The notes under the pieces: model-generated
What the model was told of the DNA's origin: nothing
Seen by the model: only the letters and a program-made list of their open reading frames with translations
Databases searched by the model: none
Translations under genes and position numbers: made by a program
Shown here: positions 16,526-25,023 of the stretch, piece by piece
Layout of the letters: each line of letters opens with the position of its first letter
Position numbering within the stretch: position 1 is the stretch's first letter
Assembly (NCBI GenBank): GCA_030446685.1
Contig: JAUJMV010000007.1
Span: 104,486-165,662, forward strand
Origin: Thermomicrobiales bacterium
Lineage (GTDB): Bacteria > Chloroflexota > Chloroflexia > Thermomicrobiales > CADCWN01
Direction of reading: 5' to 3'
DNA: 61,177 nucleotides

Positions 16526-16534
16526 GTCGGCTAA

Positions 16535-17380
16535 CACCCTATCCGGAAAGCGAACGTGCGTGCCGGAGCTTGCGGCAGACGATGAGGCACGCCGCCAGTT
16601 GGACGAAGGCCAGGTAGTTCTTGGCCCGCTTCTCCCAGCGGATCAGGAGGCGGCGGAAGCGGTTGAACCAGCTATGCGCCACCTCCACCACCCAGCGCCG
16701 CGGCGGGTGCCGGTCGGGAGGCCCGGGCGGCGGCGGGTGGTCCTGGCTGCGTGTGGGTGGGATAGGCGTCCGATAGCCCCGCTGGGCCGCCGCCTGGCGG
16801 CAGGCGTCGTAGTCGTAGCCTCCAGGCAGAGGGCGCGGGTGCCCGGCGCCGCGCCCGCCGGCTCGGCGGCGACACCTCGACCACCGTCGCATCGAGCAGC
16901 GCGGCCAGCCGATGTCGGGGCGATTGGCCCGGGGAGCACCACCGCGATCGGGACGCCCGTCCCCTCGGTCAGCAGGTGCCGCTTGACGCCGCACTTGCCC
17001 CGGTCGGTGGGGTTGGCCCCGGGCGCCTCCGCCTCGCCGGCCCCCCTTGTGCCGCGCGGGGCGTTCACGCTGCAGCCGTCGGCCGCCTGCTGCCAGTCGA
17101 GCCCCACCTCGTCGTCGTATCCCTCGAGCAGGCGCGCGCCTTCGCGAAGCAGCCGTGCGCGACCCGCTCCGTGAACCGCTCGTGGACGGTGGACTTCGGC
17201 CCGAACCCCCGCGGCAGGGTCGCCCACGGCCCGCCGTTGCGCGCGGCCGATCAGCCCGTCGAAGATCGGCCGGTCATCGTGGCGGGGGCCCCGGCTTCTT
17301 GCGCGGCTTGTCGACGACCGAGCGGGACATCCGCCCACAGCGCGTCGTCCACGCGCCAGATCGTCGGGTCGTCCTTCCTC
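16535..17380 (-). pseudogene. IS5-type transposase remnant
   Basis: On the minus strand, pieces of a DDE transposase of the IS5 superfamily are visible in at least three frames: TIWRVDDALWA (near 17360), RPIFDGLIG, GPKSTVHERF, EGYDDEVGLDWQ, ADGCSV, ANPTDRGKCGVKRHLLTEG (catalytic region near 17000), YDYDACRQAAAQRGY (16810), and WVVEVAHSWFNRFRRLLIRW, EKRAKNYLAFVQLAACLIV at the end (16570-16690). The catalytic aspartates and the C-terminal Glu of WVVE are recognisable, but the gene is broken by many indels and cannot make a full protein. I found no matching terminal inverted repeats, so the ends are approximate. It adjoins an IS630-type remnant. Confidence 0.8.
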
Positions 17381-17439
17381 GTCTCGGGTGCGGCGCGGCG
17401 GCGTTGTTCATCTTCCTGGTGGAATCCACGTACCTACTT

Positions 17440-18280
17440 CCCGAGGTGCAAGTTCGTGCGGTGTGTCGTCCGGGGCGTGCGGGCCTTGGCGCCCTCGGAA
17501 GGCCCCGGCGGCCTGGTGGTGGCCGGCGCGCGGGCACGCGGTCCGCGATGTCGAGGCGTGCCCCCAGCCGCCGCCGGCCCGGCCGCGATCCCGCGCCGAG
17601 GCGCCAGCGGGCGGGCGCGAGGGCTGCGCGCGTCGCGCGGGCGCGCGACTCGCGCTCCTTGGGGTTGCGCTGCGGGCGGCAGCGCGCCAGCCAGACGCCG
17701 CGCAGCCACGCCGCCCGCTCGGCCAGCGCCGCCCGGCTGGCCGTGCCGGTGTTCTCCACGCTGCCGGCGGTCGGCACCCGCCGGTTCGTGCCGACCGCCG
17801 GCACCGTCCGCGGCGCCCTGGCGGTGCCACACGCGGCAGCGGCGGGGGTGGTCTCCAGGGGCGTCTCGTCCTGGTGGTGCGGCGCGTGGCGGCCCAGGTC
17901 AGCGGCCCCCCACTTCCGCCGGCGTCTGCTCGCAGGCGGCGACCGCCTCCGGGTCCCGCGGATGGCCGAGCGCGTGCTTCGGCCGCCCGCGGGCGAAGCG
18001 GCGGCGGGTCCGCGGCGCGCGCCGCCAGCCGGGGGCGCGGCGCACGCCGGTCTGGTCCGCCAGGTAGGCGGCCAGCCGCGCCGAGGTCCACACGCCGAAC
18101 GGCAGGGCGCGGGCGGGCGGGCGGGCACGTCGCCGCCCCTTGACCAGCGCCAGCCGCTCGCGCACCCGCGGCGCCAGGCCGCGCCGCCGCGACGCCGCCT
18201 CCACCGCTGTCGCCACGCCCAGCGAACCTCCCTGGTGGCCAGGAGAGCAGCCACGACGCGAACTTACCAGCACCTACTTA
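17440..18280 (-). pseudogene. IS630-type transposase remnant
   Basis: On the minus strand the segments RVRERLALVKG, LPFGVWTSARLAAYLADQTG, RPKHALGHPRDPEAVAACEQ, HHQDETPLETTP, TVPAVGTNRRVPTAGSVENT and SKASRAALAERAAWL-like and RLDIADRVPA-like stretches follow the order of an IS630-type DDE transposase (HTH, linker, catalytic domain). They are spread over three frames, and part of the catalytic core, between SVENTGTAS and the RAALAERAAWL stretch, is deleted. Imperfect terminal repeats may be AGGTGCAAGTTCG near 17451 and, inverted, AGGTGCTGGTAAGTTCG near 18275-18259. It is inactive. Together with the IS5 remnant it forms a 1.8-kb graveyard separating the ECF41 gene from the GH2 gene. Confidence 0.75.
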
Positions 18281-18393
18281 GGCGTCGGGCGCCGATTGTT
18301 GCTCCCGGCGCCGGGCAAGGGCCTGGCGCCCGCTCTCGGAGCACGGCGCTGGGGCGGCCGCGCGGGCGTCCCGCCTGCTTGCCGACCCGCCGC

Positions 18394-20652
18394 TCAGCAC
18401 GCCTCGGGCGGGGCGGGGCGGACGGCGATCTCGACCGTCTGCGTGCCGAGGACCGGGTGCGTGGCGCGCAGGCGGATCAGGCCGGGCCGCTCCCGCGCCC
18501 GCACCCAGACCGCGCCGACGCCGCCGACCAGGGCGAACGGGTTGTCGCCGACGATCTCGCCCGGCCCCTCGAGCGCCAGCGCGATCGCGCCGGTGGCGAA
18601 GGGGCGGGGGTTGTCGAAGGCGTCGGTGACGCGCAGCACCACCCGCGTGGCGTCGCTCCCGTCGCCGATCAGCTCGGCGTCGTCCGGCGTGGCGTAGAAC
18701 CCGCGGTCGACGCCGTCGGCCGCCAGCCGCCGCTCGGCGACGAGTTCCCCATCCAGATAGCCCTCGATCCGCAGATCGCGCCAGGGCTGGCCCCACAGCC
18801 CGACCAGCTTGTCGGAGACGAAGGGCGGGTAGGGCAGGTGGCCGAAGCGCTCCCGGTCGGGCGCGATCTCGTCCACCAGCTCGTCGCCGATGTAGAGTTT
18901 CAACCGGTCGCAGTTGGAGCAGATCACCCCGACGCCGGGGCCGCCGCCCCCGGAGCGGTCGCCGAGCGCCCACCCGAAGGCCGGCTCCAGGACGATCCCC
19001 GCGGCCGGGTCGCGCTGCGAGGCGTAGAACCCCGCCGCGGGCTTGGCGATGCGGAAGATGTCGCAGACGCCGTGGTAGCAGACGCGGTCGCCCGAGCCGA
19101 AGTCGGCGTGGGTGTTGTAGTCGAACGCGCACCAGCCGAGCCCCCCGGCGTAGCGGTCGTCCAGGCCGAGCTGGTCGTGGACGGTGGCGTGGCGCAGGAC
19201 GTGCTCCTGCACGCGCTCGACGTTGTCGCCGTGCTTGGTGGGGAACATGTGGCCGACGAACTCGGTGTTGAAGTAACGCGGGTGGTTGGGCGCGCGCAGT
19301 TCCGCCGGGTTGAAGTCGTTGATCGTGAAGACATCCTCTAGGAGTTCGGAGTCGAAGAAGTTGCGCACGCCCCCCGTCTGCCGCGAGTCGTCGAGGACGC
19401 GGGCGAGGGCGTTGGTGCGCGCGTAGAAATCGCGGTCATCGCGCGACTCGTTGATCCGCACCCCCCAGAGGACGATCGCCGGGTGGTTCCAGTCGCGGCG
19501 GATCATCGCCTCGACGTCCCGCAGGGCGAGATCCTGCCAGCCCGCGTCGCCGATGTGCTGCCAGCCGGGGATCTCCTCGAAGACCAGCAGGCCGAGCTCG
19601 TCGCAGGCGTCGAGGAAGTGGGGCGACTGCGGGTAGTGCGAGGTCCGCACCATGTTGCAGGCCAGCTCCTCCTTGAGGATCAGGGCGTCGCGGCGCTGAG
19701 GGCGGGCGGGCATCGCCCCGCCGACGAAGGGGAAGGTCTGGTGGCGGTTGAGGCCGCGCAGCTTGACCCGCCGCCCGTTGAGGAAGAAGCCCTCCGGGGT
19801 GAAGCGGGCCTCGCGGAAGCCGATCCGCGTCGCGTACTCGTCGATCGCCGCCTCCCCGTCGAGCAGGCGGACCACGACCTCGTACAGCCTCGGGCTGTCG
19901 AGGTCCCAGAGCGCCACATCGCCGAGATCGGCCAGCGTCAGGTCGAGCGCCCCGTCCGCCCCGGCGTCCTCCGCCGCGACCGTTCGCCGCGCGGTCGCCA
20001 GCACCCGCCCGCCATCGCGCAGTTCCGCCTCCAGGGTCAACGGCCCCTGCGGCGCGTCGGCGCGGCGGAGCCCGTCGAGAAAGGCGCGCACCTCGACGCG
20101 GCGACTGTCCGCCAGCGCGTCGACCGGCTTGGCGAAGACGTTGGCGATGAAGACCGGCGCGACCGCCCGCAGCGCCACCTCGCGGTAGATGCCGCCGAAG
20201 GTGAGGTAGTCGATCCGCCCGCCGAAGGGCGGGATGTCGTCGCGCTCGGTCGAATCGACCTCGACCGCCAGCAGGTTCTCGCCGTCCGGATCCAGGTGAT
20301 CGGTCAGCTCGAACGAGAAGGGGGTGTAGCCGCCGCGGTGCTCGCCGAGCCGCGCGCCGTTGAGCCAGACGGTCGCCGCGGTCATCACGCCGGCGAAGTC
20401 GACGAAGACGCGCCGCCCCCGCAGCCCCGGCGGCGGGGTGAAGTGGCGACGGTAGATCGACACGAACTGGTAGTCCTTGTCGTCGAAGCCGTGCCACGGC
20501 AGGAGCCGGTTGGTGTGCGGGAGCGTCACCCGCGCGAACGCGCTGTCGTCGAACTCCGGCGCGGTGGCGTCCTCCACCAGGAGTTCGCCGCCGTAGAGCC
20601 AGTTCCGGTTGATCGGGAAGACCTCGCGCCCCCCCGCTTGTCGCTCTTCCAC
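18394..20652 (-). CDS. Glycoside hydrolase family 2 protein (beta-galactosidase/glucuronidase type)
   Basis: This intact 752-residue enzyme would remove a beta-linked sugar from the non-reducing end of a glycoside. An N-terminal sugar-binding jelly-roll (residues about 15-165, VWLNGARLGEHRGGYTPFSF) is followed by an Ig-like domain (about 170-280) and a TIM barrel (about 285-560). The acid/base is Glu402 in LWGVRINES and the probable nucleophile is Glu464 in NTEFVGH. The barrel also has RTSHYPQSPHFLDACDELG, a GH2 hallmark. C-terminal Ig-like modules end at about 752. No signal peptide is seen, so it acts inside the cell on imported material. GTG 20652 is chosen because AAGGAG lies just upstream. 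It fits the sugar-import theme of the following 24 kb. Confidence 0.93.
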   Translation of the reverse strand: MEERQAGGREVFPINRNWLYGGELLVEDATAPEFDDSAFARVTLPHTNRLLPWHGFDDKDYQFVSIYRRHFTPPPGLRGRRVFVDFAGVMTAATVWLNGARLGEHRGGYTPFSFELTDHLDPDGENLLAVEVDSTERDDIPPFGGRIDYLTFGGIYREVALRAVAPVFIANVFAKPVDALADSRRVEVRAFLDGLRRADAPQGPLTLEAELRDGGRVLATARRTVAAEDAGADGALDLTLADLGDVALWDLDSPRLYEVVVRLLDGEAAIDEYATRIGFREARFTPEGFFLNGRRVKLRGLNRHQTFPFVGGAMPARPQRRDALILKEELACNMVRTSHYPQSPHFLDACDELGLLVFEEIPGWQHIGDAGWQDLALRDVEAMIRRDWNHPAIVLWGVRINESRDDRDFYARTNALARVLDDSRQTGGVRNFFDSELLEDVFTINDFNPAELRAPNHPRYFNTEFVGHMFPTKHGDNVERVQEHVLRHATVHDQLGLDDRYAGGLGWCAFDYNTHADFGSGDRVCYHGVCDIFRIAKPAAGFYASQRDPAAGIVLEPAFGWALGDRSGGGGPGVGVICSNCDRLKLYIGDELVDEIAPDRERFGHLPYPPFVSDKLVGLWGQPWRDLRIEGYLDGELVAERRLAADGVDRGFYATPDDAELIGDGSDATRVVLRVTDAFDNPRPFATGAIALALEGPGEIVGDNPFALVGGVGAVWVRARERPGLIRLRATHPVLGTQTVEIAVRPAPPEAC

Positions 20653-21070
20653 GCATCACTCCTTCCGCTGCGCCAGGCAGCCCTGCTCGTCCGTGGGGGC
20701 ATTCCCCGGCCCGTAAGTGGTTGCCCCGGCCCGCGGCGCCGCAGGGCCGCCCCACGGCCGTGGCCTACCTGGTTACGTCGGCGCTAGGCAATGCGGGCAG
20801 CCACGGGGGGCTGCCCCTACCACCCCGGCCGTCTGCCCTACCCTCCCCAGCACTCGGCACTCGGGACTGTGTTGGCGGCAATGGTCTGGGGAGGTGCTTG
20901 CCACAGGCGCCCCCGCCCGAAGTTGCCCAGCAACGGCCGGGCGAGACAGCCGCGTCGCCCCGTGTCTCGTGGCGCGCCCGCCGGTCCCCGGCACGGCGCC
21001 ACTCTACCCGACGGGGCGCGGGAACGGAAGTGGCGGCGCGCGGGGTGGGGCACGGCCAGTCCGCCGCGGC
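20653..21070. other. Long non-coding stretch upstream of the GH2 gene
   Basis: No reading frame here shows a recognisable domain on either strand. The stretch contains GC-rich near-palindromes (CCACGGCCGTGG at 20753-20764) and short tandem fragments (CACTCGGCACTCGGGAC near 20851) of the type used by the local fold-back repeats. Promoter elements for the GH2 gene are not obvious. Confidence 0.4.
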
Positions 21071-21074
21071 GCAC

Positions 21075-21295
21075 ACCCCCCGGATCACGTCGAGGAAGCC
21101 GGCCAGGACCTCCGATGGGCGTCGGACCGCCACGCCCTCACGCGCTCGGTCAGGGGCGAGCCCTCCACCAGCGCCGGAACACGACCCCGTCGTGGTGGAA
21201 GGCTTCGACGCATGCAGGCACGAGGGACACCCCCACCCCCGCGCCGACGAGGGCGAGGGGCGGGCCTGACGGGTGGGGCCGGGCCGCGGGACGGC
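21075..21295 (-). pseudogene. LysR-type regulator, C-terminal remnant
   Basis: On the minus strand LALVGAGVGVSLVPACVEAF and HHDGVVFRR (21190-21270) match the end of a LysR substrate-binding domain, followed in another frame by SEVLAGFLDVIRGVC (about 21080-21120), the usual C-terminal helix. Only about 70 codons remain and they are frameshifted. No DNA-binding domain is present. It might once have controlled the neighbouring sugar genes. Confidence 0.65.
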
Positions 21296-21313
21296 TGAAC
21301 GGGCGCCGGGGCG

Positions 21314-22276
21314 CTACGCGTTGTCCGGGTAGACGAGCATCCGCAACGTGTTGTCCGCGTTCAGCCCCAGCACGGTCGCGGTGTAGATCTCGCCGCTGTC
21401 GAGCGCGAGCGACCGGGTCGCGAACAGCACGTCGTTGGACCCGGCCAGGCGCGTCTCGAAGACCGCGGCGCCCGCCGGGATCGGCGTGTAGCCGCTGACC
21501 GACCGGAACGCGGCGTTCCGGGCCAGGGTCGCGCCGCCCTGGAGCGCCACGTCCACCGCGGGGCCGTCGGGGGCGGCGTGCAGGACGCGGACGTGGACCG
21601 TGCCATTTGCGGGCGGGGTCAGGTCGTCGGGCAGCAGCAGCGCCTCGACCTGCCCCGGCGCCCCGACGACCACCAGCGTGGCCGACTGGCCCACCCGCAA
21701 GGTCGGGGTGGTCTCGGCGAGGGGCGCGGCGCCCGTCCCGGCGCCGGGGAAGATCTGGAGCCGGCGCTCGCCGGGCGGCAGCGCCTGGTAGGCCGACGCG
21801 TCGGTGAAGCGCAGCGTGAACGCCTGCCGCCCGTCGACGGCGAGCGTCACCTCCGGGACGCCCGGCGCGGCGTGGATCACCCGCAGCCCGACATCGCTCC
21901 GCGCGGCGGTCGGGTTCGCCGCCCTGGCGGCGGTCGGGCTCGCCGCCGCGGTCGGACTCTCGGCCCTGGTGGGGGTGGCCGGGTCGGCGGTGGCGGGGGG
22001 CCGCGTCGCGGTGCCGGCGGCGGTCGCGCCGGGGGGCGCCCCGATGCCGGTCGCCCGCGCGGTCGAGGCGCGGGTCGCGGTCGCGTCCGCGGTCGCGGTG
22101 CCGGGGGTGGCGGGCGTGCCGGCGGGGCTGGGGGTCGGGGTCGCCGGGCCGCCGCGGCTGCACGCCAGGAGCAGCAGGCCGCCGGCCCCGACGGTCAGGC
22201 CGCCCGCGACCCGGCCGATCAGCGCGCGGCGGGTGAGCCGCGCGCGCGAGGCCCCCGCCCGGAGTTGTTCGGTCAT
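21314..22276 (-). CDS. DUF4397 domain lipoprotein with Tat-type signal
   Basis: The 320-residue product begins with a twin-arginine-like motif (RLTRRALIG) and a hydrophobic stretch ending in LLLLAC, a lipobox, so it is exported and lipid-anchored. A Thr/Pro/Ala-rich linker (about residues 45-120) leads to two DUF4397 beta-sandwich repeats beginning LRVIHAAPGVPEVTLAVDG and VRVLHAAPDGPAVDVALQG. These repeats are typical of surface proteins in Chloroflexi and Actinobacteria; no biochemical role is established. GAGGAAGG precedes the ATG at 22276. An in-frame extension upstream to 22450 lacks sense as a signal sequence. The gene is downstream of and on the same strand as the RraA/hydrolase pair, but with a gap of 133 bp. 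Confidence 0.85.
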   Translation of the reverse strand: MTEQLRAGASRARLTRRALIGRVAGGLTVGAGGLLLLACSRGGPATPTPSPAGTPATPGTATADATATRASTARATGIGAPPGATAAGTATRPPATADPATPTRAESPTAAASPTAARAANPTAARSDVGLRVIHAAPGVPEVTLAVDGRQAFTLRFTDASAYQALPPGERRLQIFPGAGTGAAPLAETTPTLRVGQSATLVVVGAPGQVEALLLPDDLTPPANGTVHVRVLHAAPDGPAVDVALQGGATLARNAAFRSVSGYTPIPAGAAVFETRLAGSNDVLFATRSLALDSGEIYTATVLGLNADNTLRMLVYPDNA

Positions 22277-22409
22277 GGTCCTTCCTCCCCCGGCCCCACC
22301 GTGCGGGCCGGCGACGCGCGCCGACAGGCAACGCGCCCGTCCTGCCCAGTAGAACGTTCGCCGAGGGAGGTTGGATACGGGGTCGCTGGGGGCGGGCGGC
22401 GACCGGTGT

Positions 22410-23153
22410 CTACGGCCGGTCGGCGCGCGCCGCCTGCTCCCGATACTCACGCAGGGTCTGCTCGTTCGGGGGGTAGACGCCGAGGATGCTGCTGCCGCCC
22501 TCGATCTTGCCGAGGATGAACGCCTCCCGGCGCTCCTGCTCCAGGGCGTCGCGCGCGACCTCCTCGGCCACCGCGCGCGGGACGACGATCACCCCCTCGG
22601 CGTCGCCGACGATCAGGTCGCCGGGGAGGACCGCGACCCCGCCGCAGCCGATCGGCACGTTGATGTCGGTCGGGTGGTGGATGGTGAAGGAGATGTTGGG
22701 GTGCTGCCCCCGCGCGTAGGTCGGCAGATCGATCGCGCGGATCGCCGGGGTGTCGCGGAACGCGCCGTCGGTGACGATGCCGGCCGCGCCGCGCGCCCGG
22801 ATCCGCGCCGCCAGGATGTTGCCCAGCGAGCCGGCGCGGGTGTCGCCGCGCGCCTCGATCACCAACACGTCGCCGGGACCGACCGTCTCGACCGCGACGC
22901 GCTGCTTGTTGGTGGTGTTGTCGAAGTCGGTGCTGGCGGTGCCGCGCTCCAGGTCCTCGCGCGCCGGGATGTAGCGCAGCGTCACCGCCTGCCCGGCCAT
23001 CCGCAGATCGGGGCGCAGCGGCGCGACCCCCACCATGAAGAGCTGCCGGAAGCCGCGCTTGAGGAGCTGGCTGCTCAGCGTCGCCGTGCTGACCTCGCGC
23101 AGGGTCGCCAGCACGTCCTCCGCCACCCGCTCGAACGCCCCTTCGGTCGCCAT
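22410..23153 (-). CDS. RraA-family protein (HMG/OAA-type aldolase or decarboxylase-like)
   Basis: This 247-residue protein belongs to the RraA/MenG-like family. Members include 4-hydroxy-4-methyl-2-oxoglutarate aldolases and oxaloacetate decarboxylases as well as the RNase E regulator RraA. The metal/substrate motif is visible as GSLGNILAARIRARGAAGIV and TDGAFRDTP, with the Arg and Asp expected in the active site. Compared with the about 160-residue classical RraA it has an N-terminal extension (about 30 residues) and a C-terminal helical tail (LEQERREAFILGKIEGGSSI). It lies 5 bp downstream of the UlaG-like hydrolase gene, so they form an operon. A paralogue lies divergently at 24256. An enzyme of sugar-acid or aromatic-acid catabolism is more likely than an RNase regulator. 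Confidence 0.88.
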   Translation of the reverse strand: MATEGAFERVAEDVLATLREVSTATLSSQLLKRGFRQLFMVGVAPLRPDLRMAGQAVTLRYIPAREDLERGTASTDFDNTTNKQRVAVETVGPGDVLVIEARGDTRAGSLGNILAARIRARGAAGIVTDGAFRDTPAIRAIDLPTYARGQHPNISFTIHHPTDINVPIGCGGVAVLPGDLIVGDAEGVIVVPRAVAEEVARDALEQERREAFILGKIEGGSSILGVYPPNEQTLREYREQAARADRP

Positions 23154-23158
23154 CCGCG

Positions 23159-23920
23159 CTATCCCTCCTCCTTCTGCACCGACCGTTCCAGTTCGAAGCG
23201 CCTGCCCGGCCGCAGCAGCACCACGCGCGCGGCGACCGCGCGCGCCCGGCAGGCGTCGAGGAAATCCTGCGGGTCGGCGGTGTTGGCCGCGAACATCTGG
23301 TAGTGATTGGGGATCACGACGCGCGGCCCGACCGCCGCCGTCAGCCGCGCCGCCTCGTCGTGGCCCATGTTGCCGCCGCGCCCGTTGATCGGCAGGGTCA
23401 GCAGATCGGGGGCCAGCCCGCGCGCGCCCGCGACCAGCCGCTCGTTGTACTCGCTGTCGCCGGTCTGATAGACGCGGAAGCCGCCCGCCTCGGCGAGCAC
23501 CCCGATCGCGTCGCGCCGGTCGCCGGAGGAGTGGTCGGCGTAGGTGGCGGTCAGCCGCACCCCGGCGACCTCGAGCGACTCCCCCTGGTCGAGGCGCAGG
23601 AAGCGCTCGGGCGGCAGGCCCATCGCGCGCCAGTGGTCGCGGCAGGAGGACGGCCCGGCGAAGATCACGTTCGGGCGCTCGGCGAGCGGGCGCAGGGTGA
23701 TCTCGTCGAAGTGGTCGATGTGATCGTGGGTCGTGACCACCAGGTCGGCGCGCAGCCGCGACGCCGGGATGACGATCGGCGTCAGCCGCTCGCGCGTCTT
23801 GCCGCCGCTCATCGCGTGCGACAGGTAGGGATCGACGCACACCCGCACCGCGCCGCCCGCGATCGGGAAGTGGTAACGGAAGCCGGACTGCCCGAGCCAG
23901 TCGATTCCCAGCGCCGCCAC
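23159..23920 (-). CDS. UlaG-like metallo-beta-lactamase-fold hydrolase
   Basis: This intact 253-residue MBL-fold protein starts with GIDWLGQSGFRY, typical of the UlaG/UPF0173 branch. Metal ligands are visible: TTHDHIDHFDE (HxHxDH), DHSSGDRRD with a downstream His region, TGDSEYNE (Asp) and PNHYQMFAAN (His). UlaG itself opens L-ascorbate-6-phosphate lactone; other members act on lactones or phosphodiesters. Given its operon with an RraA-type enzyme and the nearby sugar-acid dehydratase, opening of a sugar-acid lactone is a reasonable guess but not shown. The upstream -10 at 23968-23973 serves both genes. Confidence 0.88.
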   Translation of the reverse strand: MAALGIDWLGQSGFRYHFPIAGGAVRVCVDPYLSHAMSGGKTRERLTPIVIPASRLRADLVVTTHDHIDHFDEITLRPLAERPNVIFAGPSSCRDHWRAMGLPPERFLRLDQGESLEVAGVRLTATYADHSSGDRRDAIGVLAEAGGFRVYQTGDSEYNERLVAGARGLAPDLLTLPINGRGGNMGHDEAARLTAAVGPRVVIPNHYQMFAANTADPQDFLDACRARAVAARVVLLRPGRRFELERSVQKEEG

Positions 23921-23967
23921 GTCACCCCCCCGTCGCGCGCTCCCGCGCCGTTGTCACCGATGGCGGC

Positions 23968-23973
23968 ATCATA
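23968..23973 (-). promoter_or_regulatory. -10 element for the hydrolase-RraA operon
   Basis: Read on the minus strand this is TATGAT, 47 nt upstream of the ATG at 23920. The -35 region (about 23990) is weak. The fold-back at 24013-24100 lies immediately upstream. Confidence 0.45.
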
Positions 23974-24012
23974 GCGCGGCGGACGCCCGTTGACTAGCGA
24001 CCGGCGGGGAGA

Positions 24013-24100
24013 GTAGGGGCGGGTTTGAAACCCGCCCTGGTTGCCCTGCCTCCAATGTCCGAGGTACGCCAACCAGGGCGGGTTTCAAACCCGCCCCTAC
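24013..24100. repeat. Fold-back element, 31-bp perfect inverted repeat
   Basis: Positions 24013-24043 are the exact reverse complement of 24070-24100, with a 26-bp loop. Each arm contains the palindrome GGGCGGGTTTGAAACCCGCCC less its last base or two. It sits between two divergent RraA-associated units and belongs to the same family as 4378-4555. Confidence 0.95.
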
Positions 24101-24180
24101 TGACAACCCAACCGGGGGCGCCGATTCCGTACCTGTGCCGTTGCGGCCGAATGCCGGGCGGAAGGGTCTCCACCCAGCCA

Positions 24181-24208
24181 TTGCGCCCCGGCGCGGATGC
24201 GCTACAAT
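24181..24208 (+). promoter_or_regulatory. Promoter of the second RraA-family gene
   Basis: TTGCGC (24181-24186) and TACAAT (24203-24208) are 16 bp apart. The start codon is 47 nt further on at 24256, behind GGGAAGGGGGAG. Confidence 0.5.
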
Positions 24209-24255
24209 GCGGCCCACGGAACCGGCGAACGGCAGACGCGAAGGGAAGGGGGAGC

Positions 24256-25017
24256 ATGGCCGGACTCACCTGGGGAACGGAGGAGGACGCGCGCCTCGCG
24301 GCAATCCGCGACGACCTGGCGCAGGTCAGCACCGCGACCGCCAACCAGATGCTCTTGCAGCGGGGCTGGCGCAACACCTTCATGCGGGGGCTGGCGCCGC
24401 TCCAGACCCTCGGCCTCGGCCGGCGGCTGGTCGGGCGGGCGCGCACCTGCCGCTACCTGATGCGGCGCGGCCCGCAGGAGGCGACCGGGGCGATCAACCG
24501 CGCGGCGCGGCGCGGCTCCGCCGAGATCGTCCTGATCGAGTCGATCGCCCCCGGCGACGTCTTCTGCGTCGACGCCCTGGGCGTGCCGACCGCCGGGATC
24601 ATCGGCGACATCCTCGCCACCCGCCTCAAGGCGCGCGGCACGGTCGCCGCGGTGATCCACGGCGCGGTGCGCGACACGCCCTACCTCAAGGAGGTCGGGC
24701 TGCCGGTCTACGCCGCCGCGCACCACCCCGCCGCCAGCAACCGCGACCTGATCGCGATCGACTACGACCTGCCGGTCAACATGGCGGGCGTGCAACTCCT
24801 CCCCGGCGACATCATCCTCGCCGACGACGAGGGCGTCCTCGCCATGCCGCTCGACCTGGCCGAGCACGTCGCCGCCCACGGCCCGGCCAAGGAGCACCTC
24901 GAATTGTGGATCCGCGACAAGATCGCCGCCGGCGGCTCGGTCCACGACTACTACCCGCCCGGCCCGGAGCAGGAAGCCGAGTACGCGCGCGAGACCGGGC
25001 GGACGGTCGCGCACTGA
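24256..25017 (+). CDS. RraA-family protein, second paralogue
   Basis: The 253-residue product is a diverged paralogue of the protein at 22410. The shared core is GIIGDILATRLKARGTVAAV and IHGAVRDTPYLKEVGLPVYA, with the active-site Arg and Asp kept. The N-terminal part (STATANQMLLQRGWRNTFMR) and the C-terminal tail (ELWIRDKIAAGGSVHDYYPP) align with the same regions of the first paralogue (STATLSSQLLKRGFRQLFMV and GGSSILGVYPP), so both belong to one subfamily, larger than classical RraA. Such enlarged members are often metal-dependent aldolases or decarboxylases. The two genes are divergent around a fold-back repeat. A different substrate or a two-subunit enzyme are both possible. Confidence 0.88.
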   Translation: MAGLTWGTEEDARLAAIRDDLAQVSTATANQMLLQRGWRNTFMRGLAPLQTLGLGRRLVGRARTCRYLMRRGPQEATGAINRAARRGSAEIVLIESIAPGDVFCVDALGVPTAGIIGDILATRLKARGTVAAVIHGAVRDTPYLKEVGLPVYAAAHHPAASNRDLIAIDYDLPVNMAGVQLLPGDIILADDEGVLAMPLDLAEHVAAHGPAKEHLELWIRDKIAAGGSVHDYYPPGPEQEAEYARETGRTVAH

Positions 25018-25023
25018 CCGGCG

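Noticed and set aside
22410..23840. One long fused frame covering RraA and the upstream hydrolase
   Set aside because: The upstream half is a shadow of the hydrolase read in another frame; the RraA start at 23153 lies 5 bp after the hydrolase stop.
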